From Breviolum minutum Mf 1.05b.01 (lineage: Eukaryota > Sar > Dinophyceae > Suessiales > Symbiodiniaceae), in NCBI GenBank assembly GCA_000507305.1, contig DF240863.1, positions 1 through 64,000 on the forward strand: DNA of 64,000 nt. Reading direction: 5' to 3'. This document shows positions 1 to 11,315 of this stretch, in pieces (position 1 is the stretch's first letter; the number at the start of each line of letters is the position of its first letter). Below the pieces are notes generated by a model, which saw nothing but the letters and a program-made list of their open reading frames with translations, had not been told where the DNA came from and did not search any database. A program made the translations under genes and the position numbers.

Positions 1-530
1 TAAGGATTGTGTCGCAGTGCGAATGTACCGCCCAATGGCAGCGAATTAACGAGTTGGCGACGAGTTGGCGACGACGACGCGACGACGAGGCAGCAAAACA
101 AAGCGAACACAGGTCCAACCCCAGACCCCAACCAGACCCCAACTATAAACGGGAACCCTTCGCTACGCATTCGGGAAAAAAAAACCTACAAGATGGGCGC
201 CGAGCCGCTCGTTATGAATGGAGTGGCATGGGGCCCCTATATATAGCCTTATCCCTGAGTAACTGTTTTTTTTTCTTATTAACCCTACTTATAGGCGTTA
301 AAAGCTCCAGTTATAACTAGGTAGGGGCCAAAGTTGTATCTACTGTTCCTCCCACAATCATGGTTATGACTCCTACAAGTGGAGTTATTTGGGCCCCTAC
401 TTCCAACCTGGGTTTTTTTCGGGGCATCCCTCACCACCGTTCCACCACCCGTTCGGCCTCAATCGCTTCAAGCAAGTCGGTGCTGAAGCACTGCACATGT
501 GGTTGTAAAGCAACCTTCACCTTAGGCCAA
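1..530. other. Non-coding start of window, low-complexity and L-like palindrome
   Basis: No convincing gene. Positions about 48-100 hold a short tandem run of GACGAGTTGGC units grading into GACGAC repeats. Positions about 115-145 repeat CCAGACCCCAACC. From about 228 there is a degenerate copy of the GGGGCCCCTA / TAGGGGCC palindrome (Family L). The open frames over this stretch owe their length to low-complexity sequence. Confidence 0.5.
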
Positions 531-533
531 TGT

Positions 534-638
534 GGATGTTTCCGAAAATAGTGGTACCCCAAATCATCCAAATAGAAAATAGGGTTTTCCATCATTCTAA
601 CCATCCATTTTGGGGTACCCCTATTTTTGGAAACACCC
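534..638 (+). mobile_element. Family B palindromic element, copy 1
   Basis: 105 bp with terminal inverted repeats GGATGTTTCCGAAAA and its complement ending GGAAACACCC. It is flanked by an exact 4-bp duplication, ATGT at 530-533 and 639-642. It has no coding capacity, as expected for a non-autonomous DNA transposon (MITE). Confidence 0.75.
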
Positions 639-963
639 ATGTCAAAGTCGGGAAAATCTTCCCTGCTTGGATGTAAAAGGTTGAGATCAGGATCAGTTCT
701 TTCACCCCAAGAAAAAAACTCCCATTTTTTATAAGTAGGTGAAAGGCCACCCATTTACTACATGTAACCATTGATCCTAACACTTCCAACCTGACATCTA
801 TCCAAGTGTTTTCACATCAACAAAGGTGGATGAGTCGGTTTTTGGATACCGTATCACTGATGGAAAACGTTCCAGCATTCCAAAAAAATTCTTCCAACGT
901 GGCTCCAGCAATGAACTCCAAAAGCCAGCAGAATGTCGTCCACTTTAACCCCCAAGTTAACTC

Positions 964-1191
964 TTAACATCTGAGTTTTGAACGCTGCTCTTTCCAGGCA
1001 CTTCTCAGCCATCCCGTCACGAGTCCGTTTCGCTCACATTTTCTCATCAGCTCCCGGACGGAGGAAACAGATGTTTCCTGCGGGTCTTTTCTGGAATCTT
1101 CAGCATTCAGGTGGATGAGATCATCGATGACTCCTTTGATCTCCTTTGAGATGGTAAGCCGGGTAGAGAGGCAAGTACCATCTTGAGGCAT
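964..1191 (-). CDS. Coding-like segment, unknown product (75 codons)
   Basis: An open frame with even codon use and a hydrophilic composition, containing for example KEIKGVIDDLIHLNAED and SVRELMRKCERNG, which reads like a helical protein region. A TGA lies two codons before the ATG. Just upstream (about 1192-1300, same strand) two other frames look coding-like for 25-35 codons (EPLKVVAAEKKASDKHRVAAL and YYDLSDGLTSYASRWY). The piece may therefore belong to a longer gene with indels or introns. I recognise no family. The alternative is a chance frame. Confidence 0.3.
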   Translation of the reverse strand: MPQDGTCLSTRLTISKEIKGVIDDLIHLNAEDSRKDPQETSVSSVRELMRKCERNGLVTGWLRSAWKEQRSKLRC

Positions 1192-1299
1192 ATGAAGTCA
1201 AGCCATCCGACAGGTCATAGTAATGCAGCGACGCGATGTTTATCCGATGCCTTTTTTTCTGCGGCAACCACCTTCAGCGGCTCAAACAGTCGCAGCGGA

Positions 1300-2465
1300 A
1301 TTCACCTTCAAGTTCGGGTGGCACCACCAGGGTTCAGTGGAAAATGGGTGTATCTCCAATATGGCTTTCCTTTCATTCGCCCTCCCTGAAACTAACAGTT
1401 CGCCCCGAAAAATGGATGGTCAGAATATGAAGGCTTTCCTTTTGGGATGGCTTCCTGGCATGTGCTACTGCATCTCCAAACATAGTAGTTACTATTAAAA
1501 TCTACCCATTTCCACTGAACCATGATGATGTAGCTATAATTCCTATAAATGGCCGAGGATACATGGTTTTCCTGGGGTTTATAACCCTAATAACCCTTTA
1601 TAAGTTACAAGGGGTAATTTTCCATTGATTCCCATGATTTATGGGAGAAACAAAATCTACAAATTCCCGGATCCCAACCCTTAAGGGATTTGATAAGCAT
1701 CAAAAATTGAATGGGACCCTAGCAATGGACCCCTAAGTTGCGATCGAGCGATTAGATACTCAGGTTTTTTCGGTGTCCGTTCATTGGGTTGAACGACCGT
1801 TGGAGATTTCTTGGAGTATTCAAAGCCCTGACATTCCATTCCATTGAATCCTGATTCGTTGATAGGGATCCTTATATTGGCTTTTTATAAAACATAATAA
1901 CCCCCATATAACTGGGTAGTTTTTCATGCCCTGCTATAACCAAACCAACCAAGGTAAACGGGTCACTGCTCACTTTCCACATCTGAACAAAGGCTCGTCT
2001 CTCTGAGGCCTCTCACAGGTTGTCCCTCTTCCAGCAAGTCGCCCTCCTGTCACGATTCAAGGTCGGTTGTTGTCGGTGAAAAAAACAGGATTTTGTATTT
2101 GGTTGCTTTAAGCAGTTTTTCAAAAGCAACATGCAGGATTCTAGTATTAAACAATCAGATTTTGGGGGAAATCCATCATTTTGAAACATCCCCCAACATT
2201 TATGATACCAGAATCTACGTTTTTCAAATGAGTTTTGGAGAACATGTGCCAATCTTTCAACCCTCCAAAAGACGGGTTTTCAATGGAGGCAACATTTTTT
2301 GAAAAGATCTGGAAGATCAAGGGTTGCCCTGGCCATTGATGATAGCAGAAACCTTCAATAGGCCAAAAACTCATGGTGGGTGGTATTCTGCACCCAGTCG
2401 AAAAGTATTTTCTCAAACATCCAAGACCGTCCCCCGAGTACAAACCCCTGACCAAAAAGTCATGG
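1300..2465. other. Element-rich intergenic stretch
   Basis: Holds a half copy of the Family D terminus (CTCCCTGAAACTAACAG near 1381), AT-rich unique sequence, and a degenerate Family F copy at about 1830-1976 (ATAGGGATCCTTATATTGG to ACTGGGTAGTTTTTCAT to CACTGCTCAC). No coding-like frame was seen. Confidence 0.5.
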
Positions 2466-2563
2466 GATGGTGGTTGAACCAACCCATTTGAAAAATATGC
2501 TCGTCAAATTGGATCCTTTCCCGAGATAGGGGTGAGCATTAAAAATATTTGAAACCACCACCT
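2466..2563 (+). mobile_element. Family A element, copy 1 (degenerate ends)
   Basis: Carries GGTGGTTGAACCAACCCATTTG at the left, the AAAATATGCTCGTCAAATTGG core, and TTTGAAACCACCACCT at the right, so it is in the common orientation. The outer CTAG has decayed and no target duplication is visible. Confidence 0.65.
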
Positions 2564-4027
2564 CGCAATTTTTGGCCTTTCCATTTTTTTTTGGATTCCA
2601 AGGTGTTTGCTTCATCGCGGGGGATTTCAGCTTCACCGTACACCAAAACCGCATCGTCCCATGGTTTTTTGGCAATTCACCTACTTGGATTTGCGAAAGG
2701 CCATGATGCTCGGAACAAGAACCCAAACATATTCCCCAAATGGTGGTGAAACATGTGATTTACTATGGTACAATCCGCAAAAAACACCTAAGAAAACAAA
2801 TCCAAGCGTACAGGGGTAGCTCCAGCAATTGTGCGTCTACTCCAAAGTCAAATTCACGGACTTCTGACAGATTCCTTATTCAAAAAAAATTGTCCCATAC
2901 CATCGATGTATGTGAGGGATATTCACCTAAACAATTCACCGACAAATTTACCAACATGGGACTGTTCTGTTTCTTTGTTCTGTTACATTTTCCCAGCTAC
3001 ATGGGACTGTTCTGTTACTGCTGCGGAAGGAAATCCGGTTTAAAACGACACCATCCCTCCATGGCGGTAAATATTTCATCCCTTACATCATGCAAAATCT
3101 GTGGTTGGTTGGTGCTTGGTGCCACCCCAAAAAAAACTTGTTGCGACCCCTTTGACCATTTTTTTCGTAGGGAACCAAAAAATCATTGTCCCAGCCCCCG
3201 CTCAACAACAGCACAGCCCCAAAATGTCCTCCAGTATCCGCTCATCTTGAAGTAGAACTTGACAAAACAAGGAGGTCCCAGTACCTAACGGTCAAGTTTT
3301 GGCCCAAAAACCAGCGTTTTTTTTTTCAGATGCGACTTGTTTTTTTTTGAGCAATGATGATTGTTGTCATGGCCGAATGAGAATGAGAATTAGTCTCCCT
3401 AAAACTAACTCCGAACAACCATTTTTCAGGAAAATGTGGCTTGATAATCTCGTTTACAAAAGCCCTTAAACTAAGAGCAAACACACCTGAAAACAGGCCG
3501 GCCGTATCCCAAAAGGAAGGGAGTAGTCTCTCAAACCACCATTTTTCAGGAGTAAACTCCCTCTTAGTTTTAGGGTTGGTGTAACACTTCCCATCAACCT
3601 GAGCATATGCTCCATGAAATCTAACAAATCCTTGAAGTTTGGACATACCAGGCAATTGGAATTTCTTAGAATTGCCAGAAATGCTGGTGCAAAGCAACCA
3701 CTGGCGACCCTGCAACACGGAGTAGTCAAAACATCAAAAATCAGACACTGGAAATACTCAAATATCAACCATACATCTTTTGGAGGGAAGTTGGCTTGTA
3801 AAAATAAGCCTGATTTTGACCACTGGTAGTGGATGTTTTTTTCTTTTGGAATTCTAAACTGCTGGGCGGTAACCCCCCCCCCCTTTAGCCAAAGGCACGG
3901 GCCGAGATCTTCCTCTTCAAATCATTTACCACATGTCCTGCTGGTGGTTGTGGATGGCTGGTGGTGACACGAGCTTCGAGGAGTTTTGAAATGACGACAG
4001 GTGTGCAAGAAACGAACAGAATCGACA
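2564..4027. other. Intergenic stretch with Family G and D remnants
   Basis: 2684-2812 is a Family G repeat: CTTGGATTTGCGAAAGGCC, then CCCCAAATGGTGGTGA, then TACAATCCGC and AAATCCAAG. 3393-3577 holds inverted CTCCCTAAAACTAAC / TTAGTTTTAGGG ends of Family D. A 171-codon open frame (2740-3255, plus) runs through the G element and has no protein-like features. A short C run is at 3871-3881. Confidence 0.45.
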
Positions 4028-4146
4028 TACTGTTGATGGTTCAGAAATCCCATTCCCAACCACCTGGGATGGTGCTAAAACCTTGTAAATAACGGGATAA
4101 ACTACCAACCTCAACTGGTGCAGGATTTCTTCCATCAACAATAGTA
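4028..4146. mobile_element. Family E palindromic element, copy 1
   Basis: TACTGTTGATGG at the left and CCATCAACAATAGTA at the right, with an internal CCACCTGGGATGGTGCTAAAA. Both ends sit at TA, as for Tc1/mariner-type (Stowaway-like) MITEs. Confidence 0.65.
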
Positions 4147-4489
4147 TCCAAACATGTCATGCATTATGTGCTATTGGTAAAATTAGGTCCAACGCATGCT
4201 ATGACATGTTGAGCACTTTGAGTGGGTATAAAATGGATTAACAAAAACACCAAACAACTCAAAGGGGTGGTGAAGGGTATAAGGGGCCCACTTAAAGTGT
4301 GCCAAACTAATATCAACAACATGATGCATGTATATAAGACACCATAGCTTTCATATACAATAGTTTAATTTGAAAACATAGAAAATTCATCAGCTAATCC
4401 CGACCAAACAAACGGCATTTGCAAAATCAGTCCCCCCTAAAACATCACAGCCAAACAAGTGAACCACTAAAAAAACCCTCGGATAGTTT

Positions 4490-4676
4490 CCATGAAATAT
4501 TGATTGTTTAATAGGGATCATTGTAATGGTCATTTATAAACCCACCAGTTTTCTGGGGTAAACTCGCTGCTGGCTTCAGGGTTTATTATAATCCCACATA
4601 GCTGGGTAGTGAACTTCATCCCCGACATATACCCTACAACCAACCAGGGGCCCTTTCTGTCATTGCTCAGGTGGAG
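4490..4676 (+). repeat. Family F repeat copy
   Basis: Shares with the other F copies CATGAAATATTGATTG, TTTAATAGGGATC, CTGGGTAGTG, CATCCCCGACATATACC and the CATTGCTCA end. About 60 bp near 4550 (TTTTCTGGGGTAAACTCGCTGC) is absent from the others and looks like a fragment of Family D inserted into it. Confidence 0.55.
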
Positions 4677-5170
4677 GTCGCAGCCCCCATCACGGCAACA
4701 AATCACCCACAAACCACCCTTTCATGGTGATGTGTTTGGCAACCCCACGCAGGGACCCAACGGCAAAACTGTGGGGTTCCACCAGTCCCCCCGGGGCAGT
4801 TTAGGTGGATGACGACTTGATCGCTTGCAAATTCGAGGCCAGAAATGGGAAGATGGAACTTCCAGGCACGTGTCCCCTTTTTTGGCACGGAAAATGCAAC
4901 AACTTCTTGGGTGATTGGCACCATGGAAAACTCAACAAAATCCCATCCCCAAAAAACACACAAACACAAAATATGGCGTACTCTCATTGCCAGAAACCAC
5001 TGATAGCCAAAAAATCATTGAAAATATCTGACACATTCATCAATTTCATTCGCGCATTCCCATGATTTTTCACCAACCTGGAATGGAATCCTAGCCAGAG
5101 ATTTCCCTGATCCTTGTGGAGAATCACTACCCTTTTCGGTGGGACTCTGGTCTCGTGACTGTCCTGATAC

Positions 5171-5271
5171 GGGTGTTTCCTGAAATGGTGGTACCCCCAA
5201 AACACCCTGACATGATCATTTTTAGTAGGAAAACCAATGGTTGTTGGGTACCATCATTTTAGGAAACCCCC
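5171..5271 (-). mobile_element. Family C element, copy 2 (inverted relative to copy at 13141)
   Basis: 101 bp, GGGTGTTTCC to GGAAACCCCC. Its reverse complement matches the 13141-13241 copy at roughly nine bases in ten. Flanks are ATAC (5167-5170) and ATAT (5272-5275), a duplication with one mismatch. It shares its termini with Family B. Confidence 0.7.
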
Positions 5272-5771
5272 ATATGGAGGTTTGATGATCGCAATGGGTG
5301 AAAGACTCTTCAATGTTGAATTGTCCACACAAGTTGAAGTGTCACTTAGAGATATCGTGGCAGTTCAGTCGACTATGATTTGAATGGGCAATTTATGAAA
5401 TAAATCCTTGCCCTGAATGTTAAGGCCATTTTGGGTAGGATTCCCTTACAATCACTACCTTTTGGGGTGACCAACGGGCGGGAAAGGTCGCTATAGATAT
5501 CTATAGATTGCCTAGAATGATCCCCTTTACCAAAAAAAACCGTTGTTCTCTTGCAACAATTTAGTTCATCAACAATTCCAGGTCCAACTACTTCGGCTGC
5601 TCGTTTCCGACTGACTTCCACGGATATATCGTTATGGGAAGCCACAACCTTCATCGTCAAGGGATTTTAAACCATACTGTTTTCATGGTTTTGGGGGTCC
5701 AATTGGAACTCACCATTGGTTTTTCCAACGGATAATCTAGCAAGCTCCCAGAAGTGTTGATAAAACTATAC

Positions 5772-5887
5772 CACCTGGAAAGGATCGATGGCTAGCCACT
5801 CCCACTAGTATTGGTTATCATGGCACCTCACTAAATCCACCTTTATGGGGTTTAGCCATCTACTTTCACTACGGTGTAAATGTATAC
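5772..5887. repeat. Family N palindromic repeat, copy 1
   Basis: ATACCACCTGGAAAGGATCG and GATGGCTAGCCACTCCCAC at the left are mirrored by TTTAGCCATCTACTTTCACTACGG at the right. A second copy is at 19737-19860. This copy abuts the Family A element at 5888. Confidence 0.5.
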
Positions 5888-5990
5888 CTAGTTGGTGGTT
5901 TCAACCCATCTGAAAAATATTCGTGAAAATGGGTTCATCTTCCCCCAATTTTAGGGGTGAAAATAAGAAATATCTGAAACCACCAACTAG
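5888..5990 (+). mobile_element. Family A element, copy 2
   Basis: 103 bp with perfect outer ends CTAGTTGGTGGTTTCA and TGAAACCACCAACTAG, so the left and right termini are exact complements. No target duplication is visible, perhaps because it lies against the Family N repeat. Confidence 0.8.
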
Positions 5991-6033
5991 ATGGCCATAA
6001 ATACCGAACTTACATGGATATTTGAACAATTTG

Positions 6034-6171
6034 TTATAAATCCTTAACCTGAATTAGGTGGGTAGGATTAAGGCACCCTTGGTCCATGTCCCCCGGTCCA
6101 TCGAGATGCTCGTAGTTGGCACTTAAAAGCTCTTCGCCCGTCAAGGCCGACAGCACCACGACATGAGGCAT
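6034..6171 (-). CDS. Coding-like segment, possible N-terminal exon (45 codons)
   Basis: ATG at 6171, reading MPHVVVLSALTGEELLSANY and then EHLDGPGDMDQG before the frame runs into AT-rich sequence and a TAA. A hydrophobic beta-like start followed by LTGEEL is what N-terminal ubiquitin-like segments of dinoflagellate proteins look like. This is only a resemblance. The open frame continues upstream of the ATG for at least ten codons. If this is an exon, it probably ends near the CAAG/GGTGCC at about 6076. It is too short for certainty. Confidence 0.3.
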   Translation of the reverse strand: MPHVVVLSALTGEELLSANYEHLDGPGDMDQGCLNPTHLIQVKDL

Positions 6172-6299
6172 CGTGGACCCCCGTGGACCGATAACAGCAC
6201 CATGGCGGCGGGTGGATGATGGGTTGACAAATGGACTTCATCAAATGGGTATACAGGAATTGGGCCCCCATTCACTATTGGATTCGCTATTATAACTGA

Positions 6300-7200
6300 G
6301 GTGATTCGTAGGATTTCACTGGAGTGAAACATCTCGTTTGCAACTAGAAGGGCTCCTTACGGTAAAAAATGGTACACATGTACAAACCTCAATGATTAGT
6401 TTTTGGTATCTGACATGGAAAAAAACCCGAAAAAAACTGATGCTATAGAAATACCGGAAATGCCTCTTTTATGTTTTATCAGTGCTTTTTTTTCTTACAC
6501 TCACCACCTCGGGCCTTGACTTGTTTTTTTCCGTGTCATTTTGGAGGCTATTTGTTGAATCGGGATGAAGATTTCACCCTTCACAGCTTCCGGGAAGGCA
6601 TAAAAATGGTATTTCTTTGGGGGGGGGGGAAAGGGGTTGGGTTGGGTTGGTCTCAGAAAATCCAGAAGCCACATATTTGGGGGATAACTCCACACTTATC
6701 AACTAATGGTTATAATTGGTGGTTTGGGTTGGTGAGTGGGATTCCTAGGATCCCCGAAAATGAAAGGGATTGTTACTTAGGGTATCCCGATTTGAATCCC
6801 AAACCACCGGTACCCAAACATCCAATTAAGCATCAGCTGAACTTAGGAAATCCCGAAAAAAAAACAAGTCTCCATAGTCTCCCGAACTTGATGTTGCTAT
6901 GAAAGTGATGGGAGTTTTTGCACCATAACCTTTTTGGGTTGACGTTATCAGGCATCCTCCAAACAACATCTCAACGAAATACTCAAAAACCTACTGGTTG
7001 ATGAAATAGGTGTTCCAAGTCAAGTCGGTTTCACCAAGAAACAAAGAATTGCCAACAAAAACACTTGAACATCTCTTGCAATTCTATCCTAGCAACTGAG
7101 CCAGCAAGCCAGCATAAGCTGCTTAGAAGACAATCCTTTCAATTTTAGGCCAAAAGGATCCAAAAACCACTGGTGCGAAAATGGGATCGTGATCGTAACG
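6300..7200. other. Non-coding stretch with a poly-G tract and Family H element
   Basis: 6621-6632 is a G homopolymer followed by GGGTTGGGTTGGTC. 6712-6826 is a palindromic repeat (TAATTGGTGGTTTGGGTTGG at the left, CCAAACATCCAATTAA at the right, Family H), with other copies at 14036-14148 and 46643-46735. The 143-codon plus frame across 6471-6902 is built from these and is not a gene. Confidence 0.5.
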
Positions 7201-7202
7201 AT

Positions 7203-7350
7203 TGTTAGTAGGTTGGGGCCCTTCTAGGTATAAATGGAGTCATAACTCCCATGAATCGGCTCATAAATGGGTAACTGGGGTTATAACCCCTATAAGTGGA
7301 GTTATAAACCTACGTACTTATAACTGGTAGGGGTGGACCTTGCAGTAAGT
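7203..7350. repeat. Family L-like palindrome
   Basis: GTTGGGGCCCTTCTAGG and TATAAATGGAG at the left, AATGGGTAACTGGGGTTATAAC in the middle, and GGTAGGGGTGGACCTTGCAG at the right. The same internal block is found at 34370-34405 and 49250-49275. Confidence 0.5.
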
Positions 7351-8173
7351 TGGGGCTTCTAAAACCTCATCTTTTTAGGGGACTCTTTTGAAAAACCAAG
7401 CAACGTATCCAAGGGGCCCAAGTTGGTAATTTGAACCCAACTTTGCCAACTTACAATCACAACACATATCTGAATCTGCCACAAAGTAGAATATGTTGAT
7501 GAAGGCGCTGTGACTTACACCTCCAAAAACTCACTAATAACACCTGAAACACTGATACTTTCCATGATGGGAATCTCTTTCAGACGATGCATTTCTGAGG
7601 TGTGCATATAAATTCCACTAACAAAAAAACATGGCAATTCCATAAACTACAAGTGTATTACTACGATAAATTCCATGGTGATGAATCTCATGGTATCAAT
7701 TTTGGATCAAACGTTACGATTGAAACACAACCACATTCATTAAGAGGTGTCCTTTTGGAACTAACCCCCGAAACAAAGGTGACTTCCGAAAAGTCCTGTT
7801 GGATGATCGAAAACTGGACTGGATGGACGTTAAGTGGAGAGAAAAAGTCATCATCACCGCAAGATCCAGATTCATCAAACTCCAACGTCCCACGACCACA
7901 AGAACGGCACCTGCATGTTGTGCCCAAGGTCCTACAAAAAGGAATACCTGCGCATGGCATCAGGTCCAAAACCACACTAAGACTTGGATGGGAGGGGAAC
8001 ATCAGGAAATCGGTGAGCTGGGAAAAAGTGAAACGCCCCCATGCCCAGAAAACGTCAGGAACAGTAACCCAAACAATCCATGTATGGTATATTTACCTAC
8101 ATTTACTATAAAAATCGACTAGATGTAGGCAAATATGCCTTAAATGGATGATATGGGTAAGTGAATGGAACGA

Positions 8174-8549
8174 TCAACATTTCGCATCTTTCGTCTCTTC
8201 ATGCAACCATCCATGTCCAAGGAGTTGACTCCACTGGCGAAACCAGGCGTAGGTCAGAGCTAGTTCCCTGATGATTCCAGCATAGTCAAAACGGAAACGG
8301 CGACATGCGCTCTGCGAACGCTCTGCCGAACCCGGGTGGGTAGGTCTGTGTCGCCTTGAGGTCTTTGGTCCCCTTGAACCGTTTTTTGCCCTTTTGGTCC
8401 ACGTACTTCTTCGTTGTTTTCACTGAAAATCTGGACCAGTCAAGTTGGATCCGACCAGAGGCTGTTTGGTCATCTGGATCTACCACGACCAGCTGCATCT
8501 GCATGGGCGAGCTTCGAGTTTGCTTCAGAATGTCCACCGAATCCACCAT
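8174..8549 (-). pseudogene. Coding relic in two frames, unknown multi-copy-type protein
   Basis: From ATG 8549 the frame reads through QMQLVVVDPDDQTASGRIQL, LDWSRFSVKTTKKYVDQKG and LKATQTYPPGFGRAFAERM, then stops at 8286-8288. In another frame, downstream sequence reads FDYAGIIRELALTYAWFRQW and HGWLHEETKDAK, and stops at 8174-8176. Both halves have protein-like composition and clean codon use, so I read this as one coding region with a frame change near 8290 (a 1-2 base indel or an unrecognised intron). I cannot name the family. Upstream sequence (about 8550-8640) is Family D-like, so the true 5' end is probably a splice acceptor or a truncation there. Confidence 0.45.
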
Positions 8550-8770
8550 GCTTTGAAGATGACATTTCCTTTGGAGGCTAATTTCAGGGGCAAACTTCCC
8601 ATTTTGGGGGGAGATTTCTAACACCACCCGAACCCAAAGTTGTCAAAACCATCACCATCAACAACCAAAATCCCCAACAAAGCAGCCAACAAAAATTGCG
8701 GTAAAACTTGAAAGAAAAGGATCCCATTCTTCACAGAACTTTCCGATGTTTTTTTTTGCCCATTGCAATA

Positions 8771-8875
8771 CCCTCCCTGAAGCTAACATGGCACGTGCCA
8801 GGAAGTCATCCAGAAGTTTCCACTTCATCTTCCAACCATCCGGGCTTTCACAGGTTATGTCAGTTTCACTGGGGG
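8771..8875. mobile_element. Family D palindromic element flanked by TA
   Basis: CCCTCCCTGAAGCTAACATG at the left and CAGTTTCACTGGGGG at the right, with TA at 8769-8770 and 8876-8877. The CTCCCTC-type terminus plus TA recalls Stowaway elements. Confidence 0.6.
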
Positions 8876-8941
8876 TATTACTTCAATTCAATCTATGATA
8901 TGTATGGTCTATTTACCCATGTGGCCATGTCTGGAAATTGG

Positions 8942-9140
8942 TACTACTGTTCATGGAAGAAATCCTGCACCACCTGAGGTGAATAAAAACTCTGTAAATA
9001 CTGGTGGACTTTTTCCGAAAATAATGGTTCCCCCAAATCATCCATTTTAATAGGGTTTTCCATTATAAACCATCCATTTTGGGGTACACCTATTTTTGGA
9101 AACACCCTGGTAGATTCTCCATACCAACTGATCAACAGTA
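8942..9140. mobile_element. Family E element, copy 2, interrupted by a Family B element
   Basis: TACTACTGTTCATGGAAG and ATCCTGCACCACCTGAGG at the left; CCATACCAACTGATCAACAGTA at the right. The middle is occupied by the Family B copy at 9006-9107. Removing it and one TGGT leaves CTGTAAATACTGGT, which matches the uninterrupted E copies. Confidence 0.7.
9006..9107 (+). mobile_element. Family B element, copy 2, nested in Family E
   Basis: 102 bp, left end GGACTTTTTCCGAAAATAATGG, right end TATTTTTGGAAACACCC, with an exact 4-bp duplication TGGT at 9002-9005 and 9108-9111. Confidence 0.8.
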
Positions 9141-9167
9141 TCACAACCCGCGGTTCGCTTCACTTGA

Positions 9168-9322
9168 GGCACGAAAAAAACCCGGGGACCCTTACTTTCC
9201 ATGGAATCCTGGTTGTTAAATAAGGATCCTTCTAACTGTTTGTTATATCCCCACATAACTGGGTAGTTTTTGATCTCCCATATTACCCAACCAACCAGGG
9301 TCAACTGGTCACTACTCACTTG
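9168..9322 (+). repeat. Family F repeat copy (near full length)
   Basis: GAGGCACGAAAAAAACCCGG, CTTACTTTCCATGGAATCC, AAGGATCCTTCTAAC, CCCACATAACTGGGTAG, then CACTACTCACTTGG. This is one of the best copies for defining the family. Others are at 21530-21708, 48110-48252, 60260-60408 and 60810-60952. Confidence 0.65.
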
Positions 9323-9627
9323 GGCCGTTGAACCCTTCATCCATCTACCGTTTTCCATGTCCGTGCTTTCACTGTGGCACCTTGGCATCTTCGTCTTCTC
9401 GAAGACCAGCATGATGTTGTAAGGCTCTCCTCGAGAGATCCTTGAAAAAACCGAGGAAACAAATTGGTGTCCCCAGCAATTTTGGGATGCTGAAAAAGGC
9501 CGTAGGCCCAAGGGCCAAGCGTTAAACTTCCGTGATCTCCAAGGATCGGGGATCAAGTTTGGTCACGACTCGAATCACGTTAATTTACATGTTATTTCTA
9601 CTAAAAGCTACCCAATCAGTATAAGGT

Positions 9628-9743
9628 GGGCCCCGGATCCAGTTTAGAAGTAGGGGGGGCCCCACAACTCCACTAAGTGACCATAGCACCAATTGGGCCC
9701 CATTTTTAAGGACGTGAAAATAACAACTAGTAGGGCCCACCTT
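9628..9743. repeat. Family L palindrome
   Basis: ATAAGGTGGGCCCC at the left and GGGCCCACCTTG at the right, with a second internal GGGGCCCC. It is the same terminal motif as at 49191-49319. Confidence 0.6.
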
Positions 9744-9749
9744 GTCAGA

Positions 9750-10898
9750 GCACCATGAGGCGATACAGTATCGCTACACCCCATAGGAATTCATATTCAC
9801 CTGCCAGAAATATAAGAATGTTGGATTTAAATCTACGTGTCACGCAAATGCTGTAGACAACAACAAAGTGATTGTACTTATATACCTGGGCAAAATTTGA
9901 CTCTAAGTCCTAAACTAGATTTTTTTGACGGATTTTGGGGGGATTCCCGTACTAAACCACCGGAAAGTGATGAGAAATAAAGGTGCCAGGTAAATCAAGC
10001 CGCGACCCTGCTTTACCCTTATTAGTTGGAGGTCACGATTCCAACATCCTTTGAAACGTTCACCGTTTTTCACCATCCCAAAAAGGTCACAACCTCGCAA
10101 AATGGCCAGGTAATGTATATCTTTAGTGTTTTTGGTGGTTAGGTGGTTTAGATTTGGATTATGCTGGGTTTGTATCTGGATCCATAGATATCTATCCTTG
10201 TATTAATTCTATATCGTGGATCATGGGCTCTGGGAACCCTCCAATTCTCAAAAACTTCTGCCTGGGATCCTAGCATTACAAATTAACCCCCCCACAGGAT
10301 CGACTGGGACTGACATATTCTACCTACCTTGGATTTGCGACTCTTCGACGGATGGAAAAAGTAAAACAAATTCTCCCAAATGGTGGTGATTTTCGTGGTG
10401 ATTTGCCATGGTTTGCCATTTCATCACCTGAATCTCACCCTAAAAAATAGGAGTTTCCACCCTACATCACCAAGGGACAAACGCTACCTGCCAATCTTTA
10501 GGGTTGATTTTTTTCCAATGTAACAAGGTCCTTGTGGTGGACCCCGTTTACCATGGTGGTGATTTGTGTGGTGATTTACACCCTGGAAGATTAACATGGA
10601 ACATAATCATGGAGGTTTGGAAGATTATTTTCCTTTCTAAATGGTTGATTTGTAGGTTCCAGCCGTTAATCTCCCAGGGTGTACCATGGTACAATCCGTA
10701 AAAAATCACTTTAAACAAAATCCAAGCCACATGGATGGTTGATTTTTGCGGTTTCAAGGTCGCTCTGTTTATTCGGATTTTGGTTTTTACCCAGCTGGAT
10801 TATTTTTGCGCATCCCGTAAATTTTTTTAGCAAATCAGTATCAAATATCACATATCAATCATTCATCCACAAAACATTCAGTCCGTTTCAATGTTATT
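9750..10898. other. Intergenic stretch with Family G remnants
   Basis: 10324-10420 and 10530-10735 carry Family G pieces (CTTGGATTTGCGACT, CCCAAATGGTGGTGATTTTC, TACCATGGTACAATCCGTAAA, AAATCCAAG). The remainder is AT-rich and has no coding-like frame. Confidence 0.45.
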
Positions 10899-11003
10899 CT
10901 AGTTGGTGGTTTCAACCCCTTTGAAACATATGATCGTCAACATGGGTTCATCTTCCGAAAAAATCAGATGAACACAACAAAAAATTGAAGTTTCACCACC
11001 CAG
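10899..11003 (+). mobile_element. Family A element, copy 3
   Basis: CTAGTTGGTGGTTTCAACCC to TTGAAGTTTCACCACCCAG, with an exact 4-bp duplication TATT at 10895-10898 and 11004-11007. Confidence 0.8.
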
Positions 11004-11315
11004 TATTTTTTTCCCTCTTTTTTGATTTTCAAGAAGTATCCTAGCTATTGTCACTTCAGGGAACTCCCGAACCTGACACCCCAAAACCATGACGATAGAT
11101 GCCAAGCTACCCGTTGTTTTTGTAGAGTCTCAATGTCCTGCTCCTTTGGCACCTCATTTCATGGTGAGAAACTCATCTTCATCCGTAGAAATTGCATCTA
11201 CCCCACCCAGGATGCCAGAGATGCTAGCTTGTCACCACCCAGGATGACATGAAACATTTTCTAGGTGACTGGGAATTTCTACAACCTGGACAACTTTATT
11301 TGCCACGATGGCATA

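Noticed and set aside
2740-3255. 171-codon plus-strand open frame
   Set aside because: It runs through a Family G repeat and T-rich DNA, has no protein-like composition and matches no motif. The length is a chance outcome.
7602-8111. 169-codon plus-strand open frame with a somewhat protein-like middle (KVLQKGIPAHGIRSKTTL)
   Set aside because: Two other frames of the same interval (plus 7799-8122 and minus 7688-8002) are equally open and equally protein-like, so no strand can be chosen. The first 60 codons are AT-rich.
9047-9556. 169-codon minus-strand open frame
   Set aside because: It crosses the ends of a Family B element, a Family E end and a Family F copy, so it is repeat sequence read as protein.
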